From a virus, in IMG/VR virus record IMGVR_UViG_3300042385_002314, positions 1 to 33,332 of that record: a stretch of DNA of 33,332 nucleotides; one strand, given 5' to 3'. The first letter of the stretch is position 1, and every line of letters starts with the position of its first letter. A program made the position numbers and the translations under genes. Of this stretch, positions 7,356-13,415 are shown piece by piece. The notes under the pieces were generated by a model. That model was not told the origin of the DNA, did not search any database, and saw nothing but the letters and a program-made list of their open reading frames with translations.

Positions 7356-8243
7356 TCATTTTTGTAACACAACTTTCATTGTGTTCCAATCTTCCACGCT
7401 TACTTTGTTTTCTAAACCTTTGATAGCACTTTCGTTTAACCAAACATAAGTAAAGTTTGTATCTTGAATATATTTTAAGATTTGAGATTTGAGAACACTT
7501 TTATCACTCCAATGATATAGTGCTTGTCCTTTACCAAGTCGTGCTTGTCCATCTGGGACTTTCTCTTCCCAGTCAAAACCTACGCCACGAAACATTGCGG
7601 TGTGGGCAAGTGGGAACATAAAACGCTTTAAGTCGAAAGGTTGTCCTTCATCTTTTAATACATATCGGAGTAACATAGCGGTGTCATTCTTTTGTGCTTG
7701 TTGGTCACAGAAGAAGTTTAAGATTTCAACTCTTACTCGGTATCCAATTTTTTCCAGCATTTGAAACTCGGCAATAAGTTTAGAACCCCATTTAAGTATT
7801 TCATCTTGTTCAGTCATACCAGCGTAAGTGCCATCAATTAAGAAGTTAAGGATTTTATTACGCTTTGGTTTTTTGTTGTAAGTAATCATTGACTTTGGTA
7901 AACCCATTAAAGCATTTGCTACGATTGGACCAAACCCAGCAACGTCGGTTTCAAAGTGAATTGCTTGTTGCTTATGAACTCGTGTTTTGTGAATTGATTT
8001 AATTTGTTGTTCAACTTTGGGTAGTGGTTCCGACCAACCATAGCGGAGTAAGTTGTAAAGTTCGTCCGCATCTTTTACACCTTGGAAACCCCTGGACATT
8101 CGAGTAATCGTTGGTTGGTCGCCCCTTCTCTTATAACTTTCGTTGAGTTCACGAGTTTTGCTCACTTCAATAATTTCGCTAACACTATTAAAGCGTTCCT
8201 CAATAATCTTGATAAGTGGAAGTTGTGTTACTTTTCTAATCAT
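7356..8243 (-). CDS. Partner protein of the MoxR-type ATPase (295 aa)
   Basis: I do not recognise a catalytic domain. The gene directly follows the AAA ATPase gene with two bases between them. In many phages and bacteria such CobS/MoxR ATPases are followed by a CobT-like or von Willebrand A-like partner. The middle of this protein (NKILNFLIDGTYAGMTEQDEI, then LIAEFQMLEKIGYRVRVEIL) has the strand-helix rhythm of a Rossmann/VWA-like core but lacks a clear DxSxS metal site. The C-terminal part carries MFPLAHTAMFRGVGFDWEE. The function is inferred from context only; a chaperone-like remodelling complex is possible. Confidence 0.65.
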   Translation of the reverse strand: MIRKVTQLPLIKIIEERFNSVSEIIEVSKTRELNESYKRRGDQPTITRMSRGFQGVKDADELYNLLRYGWSEPLPKVEQQIKSIHKTRVHKQQAIHFETDVAGFGPIVANALMGLPKSMITYNKKPKRNKILNFLIDGTYAGMTEQDEILKWGSKLIAEFQMLEKIGYRVRVEILNFFCDQQAQKNDTAMLLRYVLKDEGQPFDLKRFMFPLAHTAMFRGVGFDWEEKVPDGQARLGKGQALYHWSDKSVLKSQILKYIQDTNFTYVWLNESAIKGLENKVSVEDWNTMKVVLQK

Positions 8244-8245
8244 TA

Positions 8246-9514
8246 TTATTTACCTACGATGATGCTACGAAGTTCGGCAAAGTATTTGTTGGAGTGAGTT
8301 AGCGACATTTCGTTGTAAATCATATTCACATCGTCTTTGTCCATACCGCTTAACAATCCAATGTTTATTACATCTTTGAGTGTCCATTTTAATTGAGTTA
8401 AGTCACGGAGGTTAATAATTTCTCGGTAGGAAACAATCTTGCGTTGTCCAGTTTTCTTAACTCCATTACGGAAGGCACGGAGGAAAGCGAGTAACTCGTA
8501 GTCGGTAGTAAGTGAGTTTTCTATCATCTCACTGTAATCAATTTCGATTTGGATAAACCGATTAAGTGTTGCCCCGTCAAGTTGTTGTCTTGTGTTATAC
8601 TCCGAAGTAGCACCTTGTCCAGTTGTGTTACCCGCTGCGATAACCTTAAAGTCCTTGTGTGCTTCCTTGTAACCATTTGGAAAAGTAAAGTAACCATTGG
8701 CGAGTGCTGCGTTGAGTAAAATCACAATTTCAGGATTTGAAGCATCTAACTCATCTAAGAAGTAAACACCGCCATCAGTAAACGATTTGTAGAATTGAGT
8801 TTCTTGGTATTTGCCCATTGCATCAATGAACCCTGTAAGTTGGTAGGGTTGTTGAACCGCATTGTCAAAGTAGAACTTCATTTCAAGTGCCTTGGCAACT
8901 TGCTTGGCGATTACGTTCTTACCACTTCCAGCAGGACCTCGTAAGTAAACCGCTTTGCCGATTTGAGTAAGTTGTAAAATCTTTTCAAATTGTTCGTGGA
9001 CAGTTTCTTTCATCACAACCTTGTCAAGTATTTTCAATTCAACTTGTCGCTTGATTGTTCCATATTGCTCGGCAACTAACTTCTTAACTTGTTCCATTGC
9101 GTTTGCCGCAACTTGTGGTGCATATTGTTCAAGCATTACTTTGGCAAGTGCTTGTTCGATAAGTCCAAGTGTCATCGTGGATTGCGTCGGTGCGTCCTGT
9201 GCTCGTGTAGGTGTAGGAGTAGGAGTAGTAATCGGTGTAACTTCTTTCATAGTTGGTTGTTGTGTTCCTTTCTTAACCAAGTATTCTTTGATAGCAAACA
9301 TATCAAGGACTTTGTAAATGTCATCGGATTTCACATTTACAATTAACTCTTCGACAAGTGGTAATCCGAACTTGTCTATTGCTCGTTTGACAAGCGACTG
9401 TATTGCCGGTGCCCCTCCACGATGGAAAGTTCCGTTCAGTGAGTTAAATCGTTTGACCAATTTTACGATTTGCTCATCGAACCCTTCCGTTGTCGTCTTT
9501 GCTTTGTCTTCCAT
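8246..9514 (-). CDS. MoxR/CobS-like AAA ATPase (422 aa)
   Basis: This is a chaperone-type AAA ATPase of the AAA_5 (MoxR/CbbQ/CobS) group. The N-terminal third is a variable region ending in a threonine/proline-rich linker (TPITTPTPTPTRAQDAPTQ) near residues 97-115. The ATPase core has Walker A GPAGSGKN near residue 192, Walker B VYFLDELD near 248, a sensor-1 AAGNTT, and an arginine-finger region LDGATLNRFIQIEI. It is the first gene after the main early promoter. AAAGGAGGG precedes the ATG. Members remodel or load metals into protein complexes; the substrate here is unknown. Confidence 0.85.
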   Translation of the reverse strand: MEDKAKTTTEGFDEQIVKLVKRFNSLNGTFHRGGAPAIQSLVKRAIDKFGLPLVEELIVNVKSDDIYKVLDMFAIKEYLVKKGTQQPTMKEVTPITTPTPTPTRAQDAPTQSTMTLGLIEQALAKVMLEQYAPQVAANAMEQVKKLVAEQYGTIKRQVELKILDKVVMKETVHEQFEKILQLTQIGKAVYLRGPAGSGKNVIAKQVAKALEMKFYFDNAVQQPYQLTGFIDAMGKYQETQFYKSFTDGGVYFLDELDASNPEIVILLNAALANGYFTFPNGYKEAHKDFKVIAAGNTTGQGATSEYNTRQQLDGATLNRFIQIEIDYSEMIENSLTTDYELLAFLRAFRNGVKKTGQRKIVSYREIINLRDLTQLKWTLKDVINIGLLSGMDKDDVNMIYNEMSLTHSNKYFAELRSIIVGK

Positions 9515-9545
9515 TTTTGACCCTCCTTTATATAGGTCTGTATAT

Positions 9546-9579
9546 ATATTATCATATGGTTAACATATTGTCAACATAT
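9546..9579 (-). promoter_or_regulatory. Main early promoter with three tandem 11-bp operator-like repeats
   Basis: On the minus strand a perfect TTGACA (9569-9574), a 17-base spacer and TAATAT (9546-9551) lie about 30 bases ahead of the ATPase start. The same stretch is built of three 11-bp units, ATATGTTGACA (9569-9579), ATATGTTAACC (9558-9568) and ATATGATAATA (9547-9557). One unit covers each promoter element, one helical turn apart, as expected for a cooperative repressor. Confidence 0.7.
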
Positions 9580-9581
9580 AT

Positions 9582-9610
9582 AAAAAAACCCGATATAATC
9601 GCACTTTTTT
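9582..9610 (-). terminator. Candidate bidirectional terminator (repeat copy a)
   Basis: On the minus strand AAAAAAGTGCGAT pairs with ATCGGGTTTTTTT around a TAT loop (one mismatch, two G-U pairs) and ends in seven T. It lies just before the early promoter and could end late transcription. The core repeats at 9700-9719 with one base changed, where the stronger T-run is on the plus strand. Confidence 0.4.
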
Positions 9611-10085
9611 AGCACTAAAAAAACACCATTTTTACTCATTTTTACCCTATTTTTACCTTGTTTTAGCACTCCTATACACAGAGTGCCAGACCAAAAGTGC
9701 GATATAATCGGACTTTTTTGGTAACCCCAAATATCCGCATTTTATCGCATATATTTAACTATACGCAACTATACACAAAGTTCCACTATGTATACTTATG
9801 TATAGTATGTATCATTTTCTATAAACTATATATATAAAAAAAATAGTATATAGTTGTAGAAAAACCCTACAAAGTATACACTACTATACACTAAATGAAT
9901 TACACTACTTATGTTAATCTATTGGCAAATGTAATGTAAAAGCATTAGTTTTGTATAACCTATTGGCAAAAGTTTACTGCCTATTATTCCTATAAAAAGG
10001 GGTAGTATATTCCTATAAATAGGACTTCATAACACTTTACGAACTCGTTTTGTGACATTTTTTACACTTTACGAAATCTGTTTTA
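9582..10085. other. Repeat-rich AT-rich non-coding region, candidate replication origin
   Basis: About 500 bases contain no convincing gene but several repeat families. A 20-bp direct repeat (9591-9610 and 9700-9719, one mismatch) has a CGAT-ATA-ATCG centre. Three ATTTTTAC units start at 9628, 9638 and 9649. CTATACRC-type units occur at about 9672, 9759, 9769 and 9884, including tandem 10-bp copies AACTATACGC/AACTATACAC at 9757-9776. Paired direct repeats follow: CTATTGGCAAA (9919, 9960), ATTCCTATAAA (9986, 10009) and ACACTTTACGAA (10032, 10064). Iterons plus AT-rich blocks beside replication genes suggest an origin, but this is inference. Late-gene control sites are an alternative. Confidence 0.5.
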
Positions 10086-10952
10086 TTATTCTTCTAATGG
10101 TTTGCCAAGTTCTTTTTCCAATTCGGTCATTATCTCTTTTGTTCTGTCGGTTATGTTAAGCAAAACTGCATACTTGTCTTCCAAGATAACTTCCTTGCCG
10201 AGTTTGACCCCATTAAAAGCACCCAAGGAAAACATAACTACTTTGTGAGCAAACATATAAACTGAAAGCCAAGTGAAGCCGTAACTCATTACAACGATTG
10301 AGGCATTGAAGAACGAGGTTATCATAGTTACCAAGAAAGGCATTGTTGAACGAGATAGACCTTCACGCCCTGCATCAAATGTATATTTTTCTCCCAAGCG
10401 TCTTACAACTTCGCCAAAACTAAATATATTGGCAAACTCTAATTTGTCGTATTTGATTTTAAGCGTATCAAGGTTAATCTTGCCTTTATAATCTGCCATC
10501 TTGTTTTTTTCAAGCAAAGGCATAAGTTCAAGTAAATCAAGTTTTATTTCGTTCCATTTTAATAATTCTTTGGCGTTCTTTGTTGTGCTTAATTTATTAT
10601 CTACGAAATCCATATAAGCGGAACACTTTGCTATCTTGTTGTGCTTTTCAATCTTTTCTCTAAACTCTTTATTAATCTTATTCTTGTAAATGATATTTCT
10701 ATACTTGTTTACGGAGTTAGTCATAAGTTGTATTTTTTCTTCTCCATTGCCAATGTCCATACCGACAGGGAAGTAAATGCTTCTTGCGACTACCCAATTC
10801 ATAACAGAAAATCCGAAATCAAACCAGTTAATTTGTGTAATATCAAAATTAACACTCATTAACATAGTCACAAACATCAAACCAAAAAGGAAAGATGTTA
10901 ATGCTATTGTCAAAAAGGAAGTTGTTTTATTAACTCTTTTTAATTCGTTCAT
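10086..10952 (-). CDS. Membrane protein with central cytoplasmic domain (288 aa)
   Basis: No family is recognised. The N-terminal region has hydrophobic segments at about residues 12-35 and 42-60. A charged helical domain of about 140 residues follows (NKYRNIIYKNKINKEFREK and onward). A second hydrophobic region near 205-250 (FLVTMITSFFNASIVVMSYGF, WLSVYMFAHKVVMFSLGAF) holds two further segments. I chose the ATG at 10952, with AAAGAGG upstream; a TTG at 10964 is an alternative. It is the last gene of the late operon. Its position and membrane topology suggest lysis or superinfection control, but there is no lytic enzyme motif. Confidence 0.6.
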   Translation of the reverse strand: MNELKRVNKTTSFLTIALTSFLFGLMFVTMLMSVNFDITQINWFDFGFSVMNWVVARSIYFPVGMDIGNGEEKIQLMTNSVNKYRNIIYKNKINKEFREKIEKHNKIAKCSAYMDFVDNKLSTTKNAKELLKWNEIKLDLLELMPLLEKNKMADYKGKINLDTLKIKYDKLEFANIFSFGEVVRRLGEKYTFDAGREGLSRSTMPFLVTMITSFFNASIVVMSYGFTWLSVYMFAHKVVMFSLGAFNGVKLGKEVILEDKYAVLLNITDRTKEIMTELEKELGKPLEE

Positions 10953-11394
10953 TTTCTTTATCAACCTCTTTTATAATATTGCGTAATTTATATGCCTTGC
11001 TATTTTGTATAAACTCTGGTAATGGATTTATAAACAACGCAAATGTTTGAAAGATAATAGAACCCATTAAAATAAGTTTTATCTTATCTATGTTCCGTGC
11101 TATAATGCCTGACAAAAAATAAATAATAATCAATGGCAACACAACTTTAATTATTCCCATCAACACATTTTCTAAATATGCGTTAGGTAACGCTTTGGCA
11201 ACGCTTGATAAAATATAATAAACACCACTAAAAACAATAACAATTATAATAATTCCCCAACCGCTTAATTTTTGTGATACAGTTTGCGTAGCACTAAAAA
11301 AATCATATTGAGTTAGGATTAAAACCAGTGGTCCAACTATTGCCAGTAGAACCCAAGAGAGTAATCTAACAAAGAACCACGAGTTTGTTTTCAT
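10930..11394 (-). CDS. Four-segment membrane protein, holin-like position (154 aa)
   Basis: The product has about four hydrophobic stretches, near residues 10-27, 45-62, 78-98 and 106-122, and a charged C-terminal tail (RNIIKEVDKENERIKK). This topology and its place after the tail-fibre genes fit a holin or accessory membrane protein, but I see no recognised holin family. The ATG overlaps the upstream TGA (ATGA at 11391-11394) and its end overlaps the next gene, so the two membrane proteins are probably made together. Confidence 0.6.
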   Translation of the reverse strand: MKTNSWFFVRLLSWVLLAIVGPLVLILTQYDFFSATQTVSQKLSGWGIIIIVIVFSGVYYILSSVAKALPNAYLENVLMGIIKVVLPLIIIYFLSGIIARNIDKIKLILMGSIIFQTFALFINPLPEFIQNSKAYKLRNIIKEVDKENERIKKS

Positions 11395-11861
11395 AAGAAC
11401 TTAACTGGTTCTTCTAACGCTTGGACTACTTCTTGTTTTGCTTCTTCTTTTACTGCTTCTGTTTTGATTTCTTCCGCAACTTCTTGCTTTGCCGCTTCTA
11501 AAATGTTTGTATCAATGTTTGCGATTTTAGTAATGTTGTTGATTAAAGCAAGTTTCGCTTGTGGGTCATTTTGTGATAACAACACAAGGCACTCAGCAAG
11601 GATTTTTTCGTTTTGAGTAATTGTTGATAATTTGCTTTCGTATGATTTCAAACTTTCAGTAATAGTTGTTTTGACAGCATCTTTAACTGTTCCATCAACC
11701 CTTGATGCGATTTCTTTTGGCGTAGTTACGCTTTGAGTTTTGAACTTGTTATATATACCAACTGCCCAAGTCAAAGCACCGCCACTAACTATAAATTGTC
11801 CAAACAAAGCGATTTTTTCGGCATTTACATTTTCTGTAAACCATTGTAAGATTTCGTCCAT
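11391..11861 (-). CDS. Single-pass membrane protein with coiled-coil tail (156 aa)
   Basis: Starting at MDEILQWFTENV, the product has one hydrophobic segment at about residues 16-36 (KIALFGQFIVSGGALTWAVG), then a long polar helical region and a glutamate/lysine-rich C-terminus (EEIKTEAVKEEAKQEVVQAL). The layout resembles small phage holin-like or spanin-like proteins, without a definite family. AAAGGAGA precedes the ATG at 11861. The reading to 11921 lacks such a site and overlaps the upstream gene. Confidence 0.6.
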   Translation of the reverse strand: MDEILQWFTENVNAEKIALFGQFIVSGGALTWAVGIYNKFKTQSVTTPKEIASRVDGTVKDAVKTTITESLKSYESKLSTITQNEKILAECLVLLSQNDPQAKLALINNITKIANIDTNILEAAKQEVAEEIKTEAVKEEAKQEVVQALEEPVKFL

Positions 11862-11862
11862 A

Positions 11863-12114
11863 TTATTCTCCTTTGAGCAATTTAGCGATTGCTTCTCTTT
11901 CTTGATTAACTGCTTCTTCAATTTTTTTTAGCGTAATTTTGTATCCGTGTTCCGCTTCTTCAATCTTGTTTTGTAACATTATGATTTGTTGCCTAACTTG
12001 ATGTAACACTTGTTCGATGTCCACAGGAACCCAATTTCTTCCATCGTAACCCAAAAGGTCGCCCTTCTTGGCGTTCTTAAACTCTTTGATTTTAACACCT
12101 AATTGTTGTTCCAT
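11863..12114 (-). CDS. Small coiled-coil protein (83 aa)
   Basis: The N-terminal half contains NAKKGDLLGYDGRNWVPVDI, a short turn-rich motif typical of phage fibre or tail-accessory proteins that describe a GYDGxxW repeat. The C-terminal half is a long amphipathic helix (VRQQIIMLQNKIEEAEHGYK). It may be a small structural trimeric protein. The start at 12114 has AGAGG upstream. A longer reading to 12165 has no ribosome site and would cross a likely promoter region. Confidence 0.55.
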   Translation of the reverse strand: MEQQLGVKIKEFKNAKKGDLLGYDGRNWVPVDIEQVLHQVRQQIIMLQNKIEEAEHGYKITLKKIEEAVNQEREAIAKLLKGE

Positions 12115-12130
12115 ATTTACCTCTAAATAT

Positions 12131-12160
12131 ATTATACAATATGTGTTTGACTTTTTACAA
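12131..12160 (-). promoter_or_regulatory. Weak minus-strand promoter for the small membrane-protein genes
   Basis: On the minus strand TTGTAA (12155-12160), an 18-base spacer and a perfect TATAAT (12131-12136) precede the start at 12114. It overlaps the -35 box of the plus-strand RNA promoter, so the two would interfere. Confidence 0.35.
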
Positions 12161-12176
12161 ACCATAATGCTATAAT
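12147..12176 (+). promoter_or_regulatory. Plus-strand promoter with extended -10
   Basis: TTGACT (12147-12152), an 18-base spacer ending in TGC, and a perfect TATAAT (12171-12176) form an extended -10 promoter. It points away from every gene in the window and has no reading frame behind it, only the hairpin RNA that follows. Confidence 0.75.
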
Positions 12177-12182
12177 GAGTTT

Positions 12183-12267
12183 ACAAGAAGAACCCTACCT
12201 TTCAGTTCTTCTTACCCCCTCCTGGGTCGCCCACTATATCTTGCTCGGTATAGTGGGTCTTTTTTTT
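12183..12267 (+). ncRNA. Candidate small regulatory RNA with anti-Shine-Dalgarno loop (about 85 nt)
   Basis: This RNA would start near 12183 behind a near-consensus promoter and stop at a strong terminator. Hairpin 1 pairs AAGAAGAAC (12185-12193) with GTTCTTCTT (12205-12213), nine perfect pairs, around the 11-base loop CCTACCTTTCA. Hairpin 2 pairs ACCC with GGGT (12214-12227) and exposes the loop CCTCCT, the core of the 16S rRNA anti-Shine-Dalgarno. Hairpin 3 is the terminator. No start codon with a ribosome site is present. Known RNAs with C-rich loops, such as RNAIII in Staphylococcus, block ribosome sites. That role is inferred here. It lies between a fibre-associated gene and the membrane-protein genes. 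Confidence 0.7.
12230..12267 (+). terminator. Intrinsic terminator of the plus-strand RNA
   Basis: CCCACTATATC pairs with GGTATAGTGGG (11 bp, one G-U) around TTGCTC. It is followed by TC and eight T (12260-12267). On the minus strand the hairpin is preceded, not followed, by the T/A run, so it works for plus-strand transcription. Confidence 0.85.
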
Positions 12268-12487
12268 ATTCTTGTTCTTTACTCGTTTTTTCTAATGCGA
12301 GTTTTCTTGCTTCTAAATCGGCAATATCTAATCTAATTTGTTTGCGTTGATTTATCAAAGAAACATAATCATAAGGTATTGCTTCTCCCATCAACTGTGC
12401 TTCAAAACATTTAATGATTTTATAATCATCGTGTTTTAACATATCTAATTTAGTCAAAAGATTAATAACAATTTCTGTATATTTCAT
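12266..12487 (-). CDS. Small helical protein after the fibre genes (73 aa)
   Basis: No family is recognised. The product is helical throughout with a C-terminal coiled-coil-like segment (LINQRKQIRLDIADLEARKLA). It lies one base after the fibre gene with no clear ribosome site, so translation is probably coupled. It may be a fibre chaperone or accessory subunit, by position only. Its end overlaps the terminator T-run of the opposite-strand RNA by two bases. Confidence 0.55.
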   Translation of the reverse strand: MKYTEIVINLLTKLDMLKHDDYKIIKCFEAQLMGEAIPYDYVSLINQRKQIRLDIADLEARKLALEKTSKEQE

Positions 12488-12488
12488 A

Positions 12489-13403
12489 TTAGAAGTTTAC
12501 CCTATCTATACTTCTCAAATACATTATTGAGTTAGTATCACTTCCTGCTGGGGTTCTTGTTTTACCGCCACCAACAATCCAAGATGTGCCACTATAAGCA
12601 CCTGTTGCGTTTGCTTTAATATGCAATAAAGCGATAACATCGCCACCACTAATAACATCAAGTGGTTCTGCAATATAAGTAAGTGGTGCTGACCCTGCGT
12701 CTGGTTTGACCGTAACATAAGTTACAAGTTCGGTTGATGTGGTTGTTCCCCAAACTACTCTTAAACGAGTTCCAGGTAAACCAGTCGTTCCAACACCTGT
12801 CGTAGAAGCAGAAGCACTAAATGTAATCGTTTGCGTCCCACCACTTGCGATGGTTAAAGGCGTAGAGTTTGTATACAAGTTCGTAAACTTCGCTTCGGTA
12901 GTTAATACACCGCTTGTAGTAGTCACAACTGCTAATCCACTTGTTGAACCAATAGCACCTGCGTTAGTAATATTTCCGTGAAGGTGTCCAGATGTTGCTA
13001 AACCTGAAATCAATGTTCCACTATCTTGAATAAGTTTTCCAGTCGTTCCATTAAATGTAGCAATACGAGCAGTTACTGAGGAAGCAGGACCTACAACATC
13101 GCCACCACCTGCTGGGGTAGTCCAAGTTCCATCATTGCGTAAGAAGGTTGTTGTTCCAGTTCCAATCGCTAATGCCGAACGAACAATTTGATTTGAACCA
13201 TTTACAAGAACTAATTTTTGACCTGATGCGACAGCGGTATCAGCAGTAATTGTTCCAGTATCAGTAATGTTGCCGTGCGAGTGTGAGGTAGGCGTAAAAG
13301 TAGTAGGTTTGCTTTCTACTTGTGTCCACGTAGTAGTTGGATATAATGTATCAACATCTACTCCGTTATTTCGTTTTAATGTAATATCAAGATTTGATGC
13401 CAT
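12489..13403 (-). CDS. Tail fibre / receptor-binding protein (304 aa)
   Basis: The protein is rich in Gly, Thr, Ser and Asn with a repetitive beta-strand pattern and glycine clusters (TTPAGGGDVVGPAS, SGHLHGNITNAG). This is typical of trimeric phage fibres. The first 20 residues (MASNLDITLKRNNGVDVDTLYP) match the start of the neighbouring 459-aa protein and probably attach the fibre to the baseplate. SHSHGNI and SGHLHGNI form an internal histidine repeat that could bind metal in a trimer. The C-terminal region, after about residue 170, is the likely receptor-binding part. AGGGAAAAAC precedes the ATG. Confidence 0.7.
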   Translation of the reverse strand: MASNLDITLKRNNGVDVDTLYPTTTWTQVESKPTTFTPTSHSHGNITDTGTITADTAVASGQKLVLVNGSNQIVRSALAIGTGTTTFLRNDGTWTTPAGGGDVVGPASSVTARIATFNGTTGKLIQDSGTLISGLATSGHLHGNITNAGAIGSTSGLAVVTTTSGVLTTEAKFTNLYTNSTPLTIASGGTQTITFSASASTTGVGTTGLPGTRLRVVWGTTTSTELVTYVTVKPDAGSAPLTYIAEPLDVISGGDVIALLHIKANATGAYSGTSWIVGGGKTRTPAGSDTNSIMYLRSIDRVNF

Positions 13404-13415
13404 AGTTTTTCCCTA

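Noticed and set aside
7273-7443. N-terminal extension of the XRE protein up to 7443
   Set aside because: It has no ribosome site, crosses the promoter and palindrome, and overlaps the upstream gene, while the ATG at 7272 has AAAGGAGG.
9582-10085. CRISPR array in the repeat region
   Set aside because: Repeats are short, of several different families and irregularly spaced, with no constant repeat-spacer pattern.
12115-12165. Extension of the 83-aa protein to 12165
   Set aside because: No ribosome site is present, and it would cover a TATAAT box; AGAGG precedes the ATG at 12114.
12183-12267. Reading the CCTCCT hairpin region as a ribosome site (AGGAGG) on the minus strand
   Set aside because: No start codon lies at a usable distance on the minus strand, whereas the plus strand has promoter and terminator in the right order.
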